Shown piece by piece: positions 18,744 to 24,551 of a stretch of DNA of 53,139 nt (positions are counted from its first letter, which is position 1; each line of letters opens with the position of its first letter). A model generated the notes under the pieces. It searched no databases and was not told the DNA's origin. It was given only the letters and a program-made list of their open reading frames with translations. Made by a program: the position numbers and the translations under genes. This DNA comes from a virus: positions 1-53,139 of IMG/VR virus record IMGVR_UViG_3300027779_000039, one strand, 5' to 3'.

Positions 18744-18881
18744 TTACTCGTTGTTGTCTGAAGTTTTAATAGATATATCTAGGTCTTGACCTTTCGGTGC
18801 AGACGCAGTTACAGATATTTGTGACCCTGCACAACCTACTAAACCTAAACTTAATACACATACAATTATTAAAGTTTTCAT
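18744..18881 (-). CDS. Small phage lipoprotein
   Basis: A 45-residue protein, MKTLIIVCVLSLGLVGC as signal peptide with a lipobox (LVGC, Cys17), followed by a short polar tail rich in Ser, Asp and Lys. The ATG overlaps the stop of the HNH gene as ATGA and has a strong GGAG ribosome binding site. It would be exported, cut before Cys17 and lipid-anchored. Small late lipoproteins of this size are often outer-membrane spanin subunits (lysis) or superinfection-exclusion proteins; a matching inner spanin was not identified, so the role is open. A longer open frame on the same strand is an overlap artefact. Confidence 0.7.
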   Translation of the reverse strand: MKTLIIVCVLSLGLVGCAGSQISVTASAPKGQDLDISIKTSDNNE

Positions 18882-19141
18882 TTCTTTCTCCTTTTAACTC
18901 TTTTTCCTGCAGTCTTAGTGCGAGGAAACGACCTATTCTTACTTTTTGAGATAGCTCTAAGATTACTTTTTTTATTATTCTTAGGATTACCATCTTTATG
19001 GTCGATGTCTTTATTGTCACCTTTTTTAACTGTACCTTTAGCTAATGCTCTATTACGTGCAGTATTACGTGACGCTCTTCTTTTCTTTTGCGTAGTAGTG
19101 CCTTGATAATTTTTATATTCTTTTTTATAATTCCTAGGCAT
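18878..19141 (-). CDS. HNH endonuclease-like protein
   Basis: An 87-residue, very basic protein. Residues 47-70 carry the HNH signature: DHKDGNPKNN followed by NLRAISKSKNR, as in the HNH_3 type found in free-standing phage nucleases. The N-terminal 40 residues are Arg/Lys-rich and may bind DNA. Small HNH proteins near terminase genes can assist packaging cleavage, but others are homing endonucleases; context does not separate these. The stop overlaps the lipoprotein start as ATGA, and the upstream gene is directly adjacent. Confidence 0.75.
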   Translation of the reverse strand: MPRNYKKEYKNYQGTTTQKKRRASRNTARNRALAKGTVKKGDNKDIDHKDGNPKNNKKSNLRAISKSKNRSFPRTKTAGKRVKRRKK

Positions 19142-19381
19142 TTATTTTTTATTCTTTTTCATAAAATTTTTAATAGTACTTCCATAATCTTCTAGAGATT
19201 GCATAGGGTATTTATCGCCTCTTCCTTTAGCTTCCGTATAATTTTTATAGTCTTTTTTTGAAAGAATTTTTTCTGATACTTTATCATCTAGCTTACTAAA
19301 CCCTTTTTTATATGTAGATGTAATTAACCCAAAAACACTTCTTTTATTTGTAGGCGAATCTATAATTTCTTTTTTTGCCAT
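19142..19381 (-). CDS. Small basic protein of unknown function
   Basis: A 79-residue Lys-rich protein with SPTNKRSVFGLITSTYKKGF near the N-terminus and KYPMQSLEDYGSTIKNFM near the C-terminus. A shorter relative of its N-terminal part seems to be encoded at 18641-18739. It abuts the HNH gene without a gap and follows another basic protein by one base. Several consecutive small, strongly basic proteins in this stretch (18.6-20.0 kb) may bind nucleic acid or be packaged. No family recognised. Confidence 0.6.
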   Translation of the reverse strand: MAKKEIIDSPTNKRSVFGLITSTYKKGFSKLDDKVSEKILSKKDYKNYTEAKGRGDKYPMQSLEDYGSTIKNFMKKNKK

Positions 19382-19382
19382 G

Positions 19383-19685
19383 TTACTTTCCTATTTTTTT
19401 CTTAGCTATCTTATGTGACGCAGTAAAACTACTGCCTGCCTTCATGGCTTTTCTCATTTCCGTCATATGCTTTGCACTGTGATGCACAGAATGTTTCTTT
19501 AGTGTTGCTACCTGACCTTTAGTTAAAGCTTTAGCTTTCTTTTTTTTCTTTATTACCCCGCCCTTCTTAGCTTTAGGAAAACCGTCTTTCATGTTAGCAT
19601 AGGCTTTATCAGATATAGTAGATTTCTTTTTAGTTCTACTAGTACCTGCTTTCTTTCTTTTATTTATATTTTCATATAATGACAT
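19383..19685 (-). CDS. Small Lys-rich protein of unknown function
   Basis: One hundred residues, about one quarter Lys, with KKGGVIKKKKKAKALTKGQV in the middle and a His-containing segment KKHSVHHSAKHMTEMRKAM. The LTKGQVATLKKHSxHHSxKHM region is a pattern I associate with small basic phage proteins of marine cyano- and pelagiphages, but I cannot name a function. It is one base from the DUF6321-type gene upstream. Extreme charge points to nucleic-acid or capsid-interior binding. Confidence 0.6.
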   Translation of the reverse strand: MSLYENINKRKKAGTSRTKKKSTISDKAYANMKDGFPKAKKGGVIKKKKKAKALTKGQVATLKKHSVHHSAKHMTEMRKAMKAGSSFTASHKIAKKKIGK

Positions 19686-19985
19686 TTAACACTTCCACCT
19701 TCTTCTTGCTTGTCTAATACGAGAGTTAGGATCATTCTTAGTTTTAGCTGAACTATTCTTTAGTTGTCCTGCTGACCTAGCACAATAAGACTTCCTTCTC
19801 TTCGCTGCTTTACTACCTTTCTTTACTTTACCAGTAACTGCTGTCTTTAACTTAGAACCAGGATTAGCTTTACGATAAGCCTTGACCCCTTTCTTTGTCA
19901 TGCCTGCTCCAGACTTAGTAGGTCTATAGTTAGCCCCTTTACCTTTCGTAGTCTTTCGTATTGGTTTAGACGCTTTTCTTGGCAT
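19686..19985 (-). CDS. DUF6321-type basic protein
   Basis: Ninety-nine residues from the ATG at 19985 (MPRKASKP). The central part, KSGAGMTKKGVKAYRKANPG then SKLKTAVTGKVKKGSKAAKR, RKSYCARSAG and C-terminal RIRQARRRWKC, matches the marine-phage family DUF6321 as I remember it. It is strongly basic with two cysteines and no membrane segment. Function is unknown in the family; it occurs next to packaging and small structural genes. A longer upstream extension is open in frame but overlaps the membrane-protein gene and lacks a better start. Confidence 0.75.
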   Translation of the reverse strand: MPRKASKPIRKTTKGKGANYRPTKSGAGMTKKGVKAYRKANPGSKLKTAVTGKVKKGSKAAKRRKSYCARSAGQLKNSSAKTKNDPNSRIRQARRRWKC

Positions 19986-20148
19986 TGTTATCTCTATTGT
20001 TTTGGTTACTGTACCACCACACGAACGCAGCATTTAAAGGTAGAGTAGCAATAAAAATAAACCCATAATCTTTTAAAAGACTTACAAGACCTACATATAA
20101 ACTAACTGCACCCAGAATACATACTACAAACTTTATACTCTCAGTCAT
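19966..20148 (-). CDS. Small two-helix membrane protein, holin-like topology
   Basis: Sixty residues with two hydrophobic helices, IKFVVCILGAVSLYVGLVSL (about 5-24) and YGFIFIATLPLNAAFVWWYS (about 28-47), separated by a short LKD turn and followed by a polar Asn/Arg tail. This is the topology of class II holins, but many small phage membrane proteins look alike. It overlaps the DUF6321 gene by 20 bases. A second candidate holin lies in the plus arm at 39916. Confidence 0.5.
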   Translation of the reverse strand: MTESIKFVVCILGAVSLYVGLVSLLKDYGFIFIATLPLNAAFVWWYSNQNNRDNNAKKSV

Positions 20149-20161
20149 TACTAATCCTAAA

Positions 20162-20188
20162 GGGGGTACAAGATATACTCATACCCCC
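20162..20188 (-). terminator. GC-rich stem-loop, possible partial terminator
   Basis: GGGGGTA and TACCCCC form a perfect 7-bp stem with a 13-base loop in the gap 20149-20268, which contains no reading frame. Read on the minus strand the stem is followed only by CTTTAG, so termination would be weak. It could reduce read-through from the early-minus genes into the packaging and capsid genes. Confidence 0.4.
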
Positions 20189-20268
20189 GTGCCTTACATG
20201 CTGTAAAGAATCAATCTGTACCACGATCTCCTCGGAAAAAAGGATACAAGATGCTTTAGAGGGACATT

Positions 20269-20670
20269 CTATTTTTTATCTTTACGAAACGCATGTTTTC
20301 TGGCAAACCATTTAGGTACGCTATATTCCCCCCAAGGTAGCATACCTTCTAAATACATTGCTTCTTCTATCTCAGCAAGGTCAGGCTCGTAGCCTATCTT
20401 GTCTGTGAAGTCTTTATCTGCTTTTATTACTGCCCTAATATAGAATACGGAACTATGTGGCAAATCTATTGCATTGGATGTATCGTCATTTCCATGAACT
20501 AGGGAGTAATAAAACTTCTCTAATAAGTTTACATACATACCCGAATTTATTGATTTGTCAAGTTTTTTATCTATTGCATCCATTTTAAGAGTACGTACTA
20601 CTACATCCCTTTCATCATCAGGCAATTCCCATGCTATTTCCATTAGTTGATCTAGTGTTTTTATATCCAT
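20269..20670 (-). CDS. Unknown 133-residue protein
   Basis: Starts at the ATG at 20670, which overlaps the upstream stop as TAATG; longer in-frame extensions would overlap the neighbour and are unlikely. The protein is acidic in the middle and ends in a basic tail (KWFARKHAFRKDKK). Helical segments LDQLMEIAWELPDDERDVV and PDLAEIEEAMYLEGMLPWG are visible. No known domain recognised. It is one of four genes forming the first part of the minus arm and may be expressed early. Confidence 0.65.
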   Translation of the reverse strand: MDIKTLDQLMEIAWELPDDERDVVVRTLKMDAIDKKLDKSINSGMYVNLLEKFYYSLVHGNDDTSNAIDLPHSSVFYIRAVIKADKDFTDKIGYEPDLAEIEEAMYLEGMLPWGEYSVPKWFARKHAFRKDKK

Positions 20671-20873
20671 TACCAGTGCCTTAGTACCCCTGCCACAATA
20701 AAGAAACAGGTAATCCACGTTACCGACCTCTCTGCTATACGCATATAGAGCCCTATCTTAGCATGTCTTTGTCTTAATACAGCAGCTTTAGGTGTATCTT
20801 CATCGTTTTCGCCTATAGGGTACTCTATTGCCCTTGCAACGACCTTTTCCCATGTTCTATACTTAGTGTTCAT
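20670..20873 (-). CDS. Small membrane-anchored protein
   Basis: Sixty-seven residues. The N-terminal two thirds are charged (MNTKYRTWEKVVARAIEYP), and the C-terminus is one membrane helix (VTWITCFFIVAGVL, about 50-63). It overlaps the gene upstream by 11 bases and the next gene by one base (TAATG), so the three are translationally coupled. Function not recognised. Confidence 0.55.
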   Translation of the reverse strand: MNTKYRTWEKVVARAIEYPIGENDEDTPKAAVLRQRHAKIGLYMRIAERSVTWITCFFIVAGVLRHW

Positions 20874-21084
20874 CGTAGTTCTCCATTAGTACTATAGGAG
20901 TGTCTTCACCTATCCACGCACCTAGTATATTGAAGTCTATCCACTCAACAGACTCATCTTCTTTCATACCTTGTTGTATGAATACGTCTACTAACTTATC
21001 ATAATCGTACACAACTACAGTATCACAGCCACATCTATGACCTAGTCCCACAATAGCATCGTCACATCCAGTCCACTTTTTCAT
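20863..21084 (-). CDS. Small acidic protein with paired cysteines
   Basis: Seventy-three residues, acidic, with a CDDAIVGLGHRCGCD cluster near the N-terminus (Cys at about 7, 18 and 20 plus His 16), which could bind a metal. The C-terminal half is Asp/Glu-rich. It has a good ribosome binding site (AAGGAGATAAA). The 130 bases upstream (21085-21214) are non-coding and contain a C6-T-G6 palindrome and AT-rich palindromes that may hold a promoter. No family recognised. Confidence 0.55.
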   Translation of the reverse strand: MKKWTGCDDAIVGLGHRCGCDTVVVYDYDKLVDVFIQQGMKEDESVEWIDFNILGAWIGEDTPIVLMENYDEH

Positions 21085-21214
21085 ATTTTTATCTCCTTAT
21101 AGTTTGACACATTGAACAAATCATGGTATAACTACGTTATCCCCCCTGGGGGGCTATATATATATACTAGGTATACACCAAATTAACACATAGTATATAC
21201 TAAGTAGGTACATA

Positions 21215-21661
21215 TTACTCATGTAGCCTATACTTCATATCACTAAGTGACTCACCTAGCTCTATATCTACATCATTTCTTTCATGTTCATACAATCTAT
21301 CTGCTACTCTATATAAATCTACAGATGTACCTATAGATTTAATGTTATTAGCTTTAGAACTTATGATTTCTACATTACTATTTACATATCCTTTATCTGG
21401 AACTATTCTATCCAAGGTAGGAGACTCTTTAGTAATGCCTTTCTTCTTATTATTCCAATCTAATTTAATCTCAGTGAAGTAAGGACACCTCTCTTTAACC
21501 AAAGGTATCAGTTCTTCCCATACAAGAGTACATGGTACTCCCTTCTTTAACGCCCTAGCCCTTGCCCTACGCACCATAGACTTTAGTTTGTAAGCTACAG
21601 GGTCTTCACGCAACTGTCGTTTCCTATAATCACGCATATATTGTACATTTCTTTTAACCAT
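21215..21661 (-). CDS. HNH-type nuclease-like protein, first gene of the minus arm
   Basis: A 148-residue protein with the conserved end of a phage HNH family: LDRIVPDKGYVNSNVEIISS followed by KANNIK (about 91-115), and an upstream CPYFTEIKLDW that corresponds to the metal or His region. The N-terminal 45 residues are Arg-rich (YMRDYRKRQL, RRARARALKKG). The ATG at 21661 is only seven bases from the -10 box of a strong promoter, so it would be nearly leaderless; the ATG at codon 9 (21637) is an alternative start. Likely a free-standing endonuclease. Confidence 0.65.
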   Translation of the reverse strand: MVKRNVQYMRDYRKRQLREDPVAYKLKSMVRRARARALKKGVPCTLVWEELIPLVKERCPYFTEIKLDWNNKKKGITKESPTLDRIVPDKGYVNSNVEIISSKANNIKSIGTSVDLYRVADRLYEHERNDVDIELGESLSDMKYRLHE

Positions 21662-21667
21662 TCGTAC

Positions 21668-21696
21668 ATTGTATTGAGTATATGAACGATTGTCAA
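21668..21696 (-). promoter_or_regulatory. Strong sigma70-type promoter for the minus arm
   Basis: On the minus strand TTGACA (21696-21691) and TACAAT (21673-21668) are separated by exactly 17 bases. It faces away from the plus-arm promoters in the same 600-base divergent region and lies directly upstream of the HNH gene. The predicted transcript start falls on or next to the ATG at 21661. Confidence 0.75.
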
Positions 21697-22132
21697 ACTA
21701 AGTAACTATGTATTCCTTAAATATATCTACATGTAGTATGCCAAACTAGGTAACACCCCCTAATTTATAATTTTATGCAGCATCCGTATACACTATACCC
21801 CCCGCAGGGCGGTGGTCATACATACCCCGTAGATAAGCGTTTAAACTCAGTGGGTACTGTGTGGCAAAAATGCAACAAAATGATAGTATAATGATAGTTT
21901 TTAGAACGGTTCTAAACTAGGTAGTGTAACATTTTAGCAACTGTGTGTATAATGCAACACTATTTGCGGGGGAATGGGAAATAATAAAAATTATTAATAT
22001 ATTATAAGGGTTTAAACGGTCATACTATTTTAAATCAATTTTAAGAGCCATACAGGACAATTTCTTTAAATGGCTACCCACCTATTCAGAAATCTTAAAT
22101 CAAATTTGTTCTACTTTTGTTCTGATGAAGTT
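21697..22132. promoter_or_regulatory. Divergent control region, first copy of a duplicated regulatory block
   Basis: No reading frame is visible between 21662 and 22263. In order the region holds GTTTAAAC at 21839 and 22010, a pair of TGATAGT repeats 11 bases apart (21881-21898), the palindrome TTAGAACGGTTCTAA (21901-21915), a CGGTCATA element (22017-22024) and the block AAATCTTAAATCAAATTTG with two TTTTGTTCT/TTGTTCT repeats (22090-22123). The same blocks recur in the same order at 24.24-24.87 kb. It separates the two transcription arms and probably carries the main early switch. Confidence 0.65.
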
Positions 22133-22208
22133 TGTTACATTCTGTTACATTATTTTACTAACTTTTTTTAATTATTTTCTTGACCGTTTAAACTTAAAAT
22201 GCTCTAAT
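22133..22208 (+). promoter_or_regulatory. Early promoter with tandem TGTTACA boxes and GTTTAAAC in the spacer
   Basis: Two TGTTACA heptamers start at 22133 and 22143, ten bases apart. The -35 TTGACC is at 22180-22185, 31 bases past the second box. The -10 TCTAAT is at 22203-22208 with a 17-base spacer and an extended TGC before it. GTTTAAAC occupies the first eight bases of the spacer (22186-22193). The same boxes at the same distance precede a -35 at 24842. Boxes are candidate activator sites, and GTTTAAAC inside the spacer would allow a bound protein to block RNA polymerase; both roles are inferred. Confidence 0.65.
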
Positions 22209-22263
22209 CAAATCAAGGTTAAATCATTAGGGTTTAATCATCAACCAAATAAAGAGAGATTAG

Positions 22264-22623
22264 ATGACTAAATATAACTTAAAAAAAGAAACAGTCTTAA
22301 ACCCAAGTAAAATAAGACTATTAATACATACAGAAAGCCAATTAAAAAATGAACATGTTGGCGGGTGGATAGATGAAATTAAATTCATAAGCCATGAGGA
22401 CAATATATACTCAACTTCTAAAGTGTTCTTAACATATATTAAACCTATAAAAGTAAACGGGGATATGATTGGAAACATTAAATACGATTATGAAATTTCT
22501 CCAAATATGGATAGTGAAAGGGTTAGCTATCCAACTTTTGACGAAGGACACTTCACCTTAATAGAAGAAAAACATACTTTCCATGAAAAGGAAATTGAAG
22601 AACTAAACAACGATAATAAATAA
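22264..22623 (+). CDS. First plus-arm protein, unknown function
   Basis: A 119-residue protein starting behind AGAGAG. It is rich in Lys, Glu and Ile and has an acidic C-terminus (HTFHEKEIEELNNDNK). No cysteine pairs, membrane segment or known domain was recognised. As the first gene after the main early promoter it is a candidate host-takeover or regulatory protein. It is followed by a hairpin whose loop carries the GTTTAAAC element. Confidence 0.6.
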   Translation: MTKYNLKKETVLNPSKIRLLIHTESQLKNEHVGGWIDEIKFISHEDNIYSTSKVFLTYIKPIKVNGDMIGNIKYDYEISPNMDSERVSYPTFDEGHFTLIEEKHTFHEKEIEELNNDNK

Positions 22624-22632
22624 TTATTAATC

Positions 22633-22656
22633 GGGGAGGGTTTAAACGCTCTCCCC
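22633..22656 (+). other. Hairpin with TTTAAACG loop after the first early gene
   Basis: GGGGAGGG (22633-22640) pairs with CTCTCCCC (22649-22656) in eight pairs including one G-U, closing an eight-base loop TTTAAACG. It starts nine bases past the stop codon. No U-run follows, so it may stabilise the 3' end or present the loop rather than terminate. The next hairpin at 23364 has exactly the same loop. Confidence 0.55.
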
Positions 22657-22677
22657 ATCAACCACGAGGTAAATACA

Positions 22678-23349
22678 ATGAAAACAACTATTAAAACATA
22701 TGAAACATTAGGCGGTAAATTTGACGCTGTAATCAATGGCAATGAATACCAAATATTTAAGGGAAGTCGTGAAGAATACGGAACAAAAGGCTATAATGAA
22801 TTTCTAGTTCCTTACTTTAAAGAAAAAACGGGCTATGAATTACCGCCTGTTTTTGTATCAATGACTAGTAAATATAGAGAAAACGCTAAAGCATTGGCAG
22901 ACTGTACCACGTATTCAGATAGAATAGAAATATCTTTTAATGCTCATAAAGTTAAAGGTGAGACTGTAGAAGATACCCTTAGATTTTGGGATATTATGGT
23001 ACATGAGGGAATACATGCTTGCGGAATTGGTGGACATAAAAAAGATTTTGCAGACATAGGAAAAAAACTAGGCTTAACGGGTAGCGGTGAAAATAATAAT
23101 ACTTGGACAGCTACAATCTCAACCCCTCAATTAGATGAAACAATATTAAAAACTATTGTAAATAAATTAGGGCTATATCCTCAACATGAATTCAAACAGC
23201 ATTCAAAGAAAAAAGAAGCCGTAAGAAATATTAAAATAGAATGCTCTAATGATTGTGGATATTCTCACCGCTCAAGTATGAAAAATTTTAACATGCTAAC
23301 TAATACCACGTGCGGTGCATGTGGCGAGGGTGAACTAATAACCGCTTAA
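22678..23349 (+). CDS. SprT-like zinc metalloprotease with C-terminal zinc ribbon
   Basis: A 223-residue protein. The active-site motif HEGIH (109-113) with a third His at 120 (GGHKKDF) matches SprT-like proteases, where two His and Glu of HExxH and a downstream His bind zinc. The C-terminal Cys pairs (189, 193, 212 and 215) form the usual zinc ribbon of this family. Residues 55-90 hold the conserved beta region (PPVFVSM, DRIEISFN). In cells SPRTN-type enzymes cut DNA-bound proteins; a phage version expressed early could clear host proteins from DNA. The substrate is unknown. Confidence 0.75.
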   Translation: MKTTIKTYETLGGKFDAVINGNEYQIFKGSREEYGTKGYNEFLVPYFKEKTGYELPPVFVSMTSKYRENAKALADCTTYSDRIEISFNAHKVKGETVEDTLRFWDIMVHEGIHACGIGGHKKDFADIGKKLGLTGSGENNNTWTATISTPQLDETILKTIVNKLGLYPQHEFKQHSKKKEAVRNIKIECSNDCGYSHRSSMKNFNMLTNTTCGACGEGELITA

Positions 23350-23363
23350 ATTAAATCAACAAG

Positions 23364-23385
23364 GGGGTAGTTTAAACGCTACCCC
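23364..23385 (+). terminator. Hairpin with TTTAAACG loop after the SprT-like gene
   Basis: A perfect seven-base stem GGGGTAG (23364-23370) / CTACCCC (23379-23385) closes the eight-base loop TTTAAACG, identical in size and sequence to the loop at 22641-22648. It is followed by TATTTTA, so weak termination is possible. It begins about 15 bases past the stop codon. Confidence 0.6.
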
Positions 23386-23409
23386 TATTTTAAAATAAGG
23401 ATTAATACA

Positions 23410-23613
23410 ATGAAAACAATACAATTAAAATATAAAGAAAGTTATGGTAATAAAAGATTTTACCCTGACTGTGACTATTCACAAAACCTTTTACAATTTG
23501 TAAGCTATAATAAAAAATGTTTTACACTTGAGGAGTACCAAGTTCTAAAAGGTTGCCTAGGTTTTGATGTAATAATTAATAATGATATAGAGGAGGGTTT
23601 AAACGGTGAGTAA
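23410..23613 (+). CDS. Small protein of unknown function
   Basis: Sixty-seven residues with three cysteines (CDYS, KKCF and KGCLGF contexts), preceded by AAGGATT. Its last codons (GLNGE) contain the GTTTAAAC element at 23597, and its end overlaps the start of a mini-protein in another frame. No domain recognised. Confidence 0.5.
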   Translation: MKTIQLKYKESYGNKRFYPDCDYSQNLLQFVSYNKKCFTLEEYQVLKGCLGFDVIINNDIEEGLNGE

Positions 23614-23701
23614 CACAACGACAGAAGCAACGACAACACAAAAAATAATTTGTATAATGTCCTTAATCTTTTCAATAATTTATTTTTTATTTTTAAGATA
23701 G
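23606..23701 (+). CDS. 31-residue membrane mini-protein (GTG start)
   Basis: A GTG at 23606 follows GGAGG with exactly the GTTTAAACG element between binding site and start. The peptide has a Thr-rich start (SNTTTEATTTQ) and one membrane helix (IICIMSLIFSIIYFLFL). It overlaps the stop of the previous gene by eight bases. The strong ribosome binding site and a complete helix support it; no function can be assigned. Confidence 0.5.
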   Translation: MSNTTTEATTTQKIICIMSLIFSIIYFLFLR

Positions 23702-23704
23702 GTA

Positions 23705-23733
23705 TTGACAACAACGAATTAAAAAATTAATAT
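23705..23733 (+). promoter_or_regulatory. Sigma70-type promoter
   Basis: TTGACA (23705-23710), a 17-base spacer and TAATAT (23728-23733) precede the gene at 23760, whose AACGAGGTAAATAAA leader is typical of this arm. No TGTTACA boxes accompany it, so it may be constitutive, unlike the promoters at 22180 and 24842. Confidence 0.7.
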
Positions 23734-23759
23734 AAACTAATAACAACGAGGTAAATAAA

Positions 23760-24146
23760 ATGACTAAAATAAAAACAATAAGAGATAATAGCGGTACTGA
23801 TTACGACGGTACTATTGATGAGCCGTTTAGACAACGAAGGGTATTTGAACCGAAAAATAAAATAAGATTTCTTGGGACGACTAAAACATGGCGGGATAAG
23901 ATAAACGGTCAGACGTATTTTTCAACTAACGTTGAAGACATTGAGCGAGATGTTAATTACCTTTTCCCTATTACCAACGGCTATGGTGACCAATCAGAGT
24001 ATAACGTCAAGAGGGCGTTAGAGATTGACGACAGCGAGATAAGATTTATTAAAATTCCTAATTGTAAAAAGTCAGAAGTTAAAGAACACGGACAAGGACA
24101 AAAGGAAAATTACTTTTCCGACTTAGGATATTACTACCAAGATTAA
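23760..24146 (+). CDS. Unknown 128-residue protein with its own promoter and terminator
   Basis: A polar, charged protein without membrane segments; motifs such as DEPFRQRRVFEPKNKIRFLG and DVNYLFPITNGYGDQSEY are visible but belong to no family I recognise. It is the only gene between promoter 23705 and the strong terminator at 24179, so it forms a monocistronic unit directly next to the iteron region. That position would fit a regulator or replication initiator acting at the neighbouring repeats; there is no recognised DNA-binding motif to support this. Confidence 0.6.
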   Translation: MTKIKTIRDNSGTDYDGTIDEPFRQRRVFEPKNKIRFLGTTKTWRDKINGQTYFSTNVEDIERDVNYLFPITNGYGDQSEYNVKRALEIDDSEIRFIKIPNCKKSEVKEHGQGQKENYFSDLGYYYQD

Positions 24147-24148
24147 AC

Positions 24149-24172
24149 AGGTAAGCGTTTAAACAGTTACCT
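24149..24172 (+). other. Stem with GTTTAAAC in its loop
   Basis: AGGTAA (24149-24154) and TTACCT (24167-24172) frame a 12-base loop containing GTTTAAAC (24157-24164). It directly follows the stop codon of the preceding gene and directly precedes the strong terminator. It is the third hairpin in this arm that displays the element in a loop. Confidence 0.45.
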
Positions 24173-24178
24173 CCCCCT

Positions 24179-24217
24179 CCCCTCTAGTGTTATGGTTGGC
24201 ACTAGGGGGGTTTTTTT
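24179..24217 (+). terminator. Strong rho-independent terminator
   Basis: CCCCTCTAGTG (24179-24189) pairs with CACTAGGGGGG (24200-24210), 11 pairs with one G-U, followed by seven T. This is the best intrinsic terminator in the window. It insulates the first early unit from the 700-base non-coding region behind it. Confidence 0.9.
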
Positions 24218-24376
24218 GTGCCTAAAATTCTAGGCGTTTAAACGGACAGACTACCTCATTAAATCTTAGGCGTTTAAACGGGCAGATTATGACAGTAATA
24301 ATGATAGTATCGTGATAGTTTTTGTTCTCCTTTTGTTCTATGTATATATCAGAGAGTTTAAACGAGGTGTGTATAA

Positions 24377-24469
24377 GTGTTGTATTTATACCACGTTGTA
24401 TTTATGCAACAGAAATTAAGTGTTGTATTTATATCACGTTGTAAATATATCACGTTGTATTTATGCAAC
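24377..24469. repeat. Five-copy iteron array (GTTGTATTTATxYmAC)
   Basis: Copies begin at 24377, 24394, 24420, 24437 and 24453; each is 17-18 bases of the form (GT)GTTGTATTTATACCAC or CGTTGTATTTATGCAAC, the fourth reading GTTGTAAATATATCAC. Adjacent copies share their end base, and a nine-base spacer separates copies two and three. The ends of each copy (GTTG...CAAC or GTG...CAC) are themselves inverted, as in operators bound by dimers. Related TGCAACA sequences occur in the first control region near 21871 and 21937. Confidence 0.75.
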
Positions 24470-24478
24470 ACAGATAGA

Positions 24479-24551
24479 TTAGAATAGTTCTAAAGTATAG
24501 TTGCGAATGATTCTTAGAATAGTTCTAAAGTATAGATTAGAATAATTCTAA
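24479..24551. repeat. Three TTAGAAnnnTTCTAA palindromes
   Basis: Fifteen-base palindromes lie at 24479-24493, 24514-24528 and 24537-24551, each followed by AGTA; a shorter GAATGATTC lies between the first two. The same palindrome with centre CGG is in the first control region at 21901-21915. Spacing of starts is 35 and 23 bases. They look like operators for a dimeric regulator. Confidence 0.65.

Noticed and set aside
18766-19020. An 84-residue minus-strand frame across the HNH and lipoprotein genes.
   Set aside because: It overlaps two genes with clear motifs and good ribosome binding sites and has no motif itself.
21140-21160. CCCCCC-T-GGGGGG near 21143 as a terminator.
   Set aside because: The two arms leave a one-base loop, so an RNA hairpin of full length cannot form, and no T-run follows in the minus direction.
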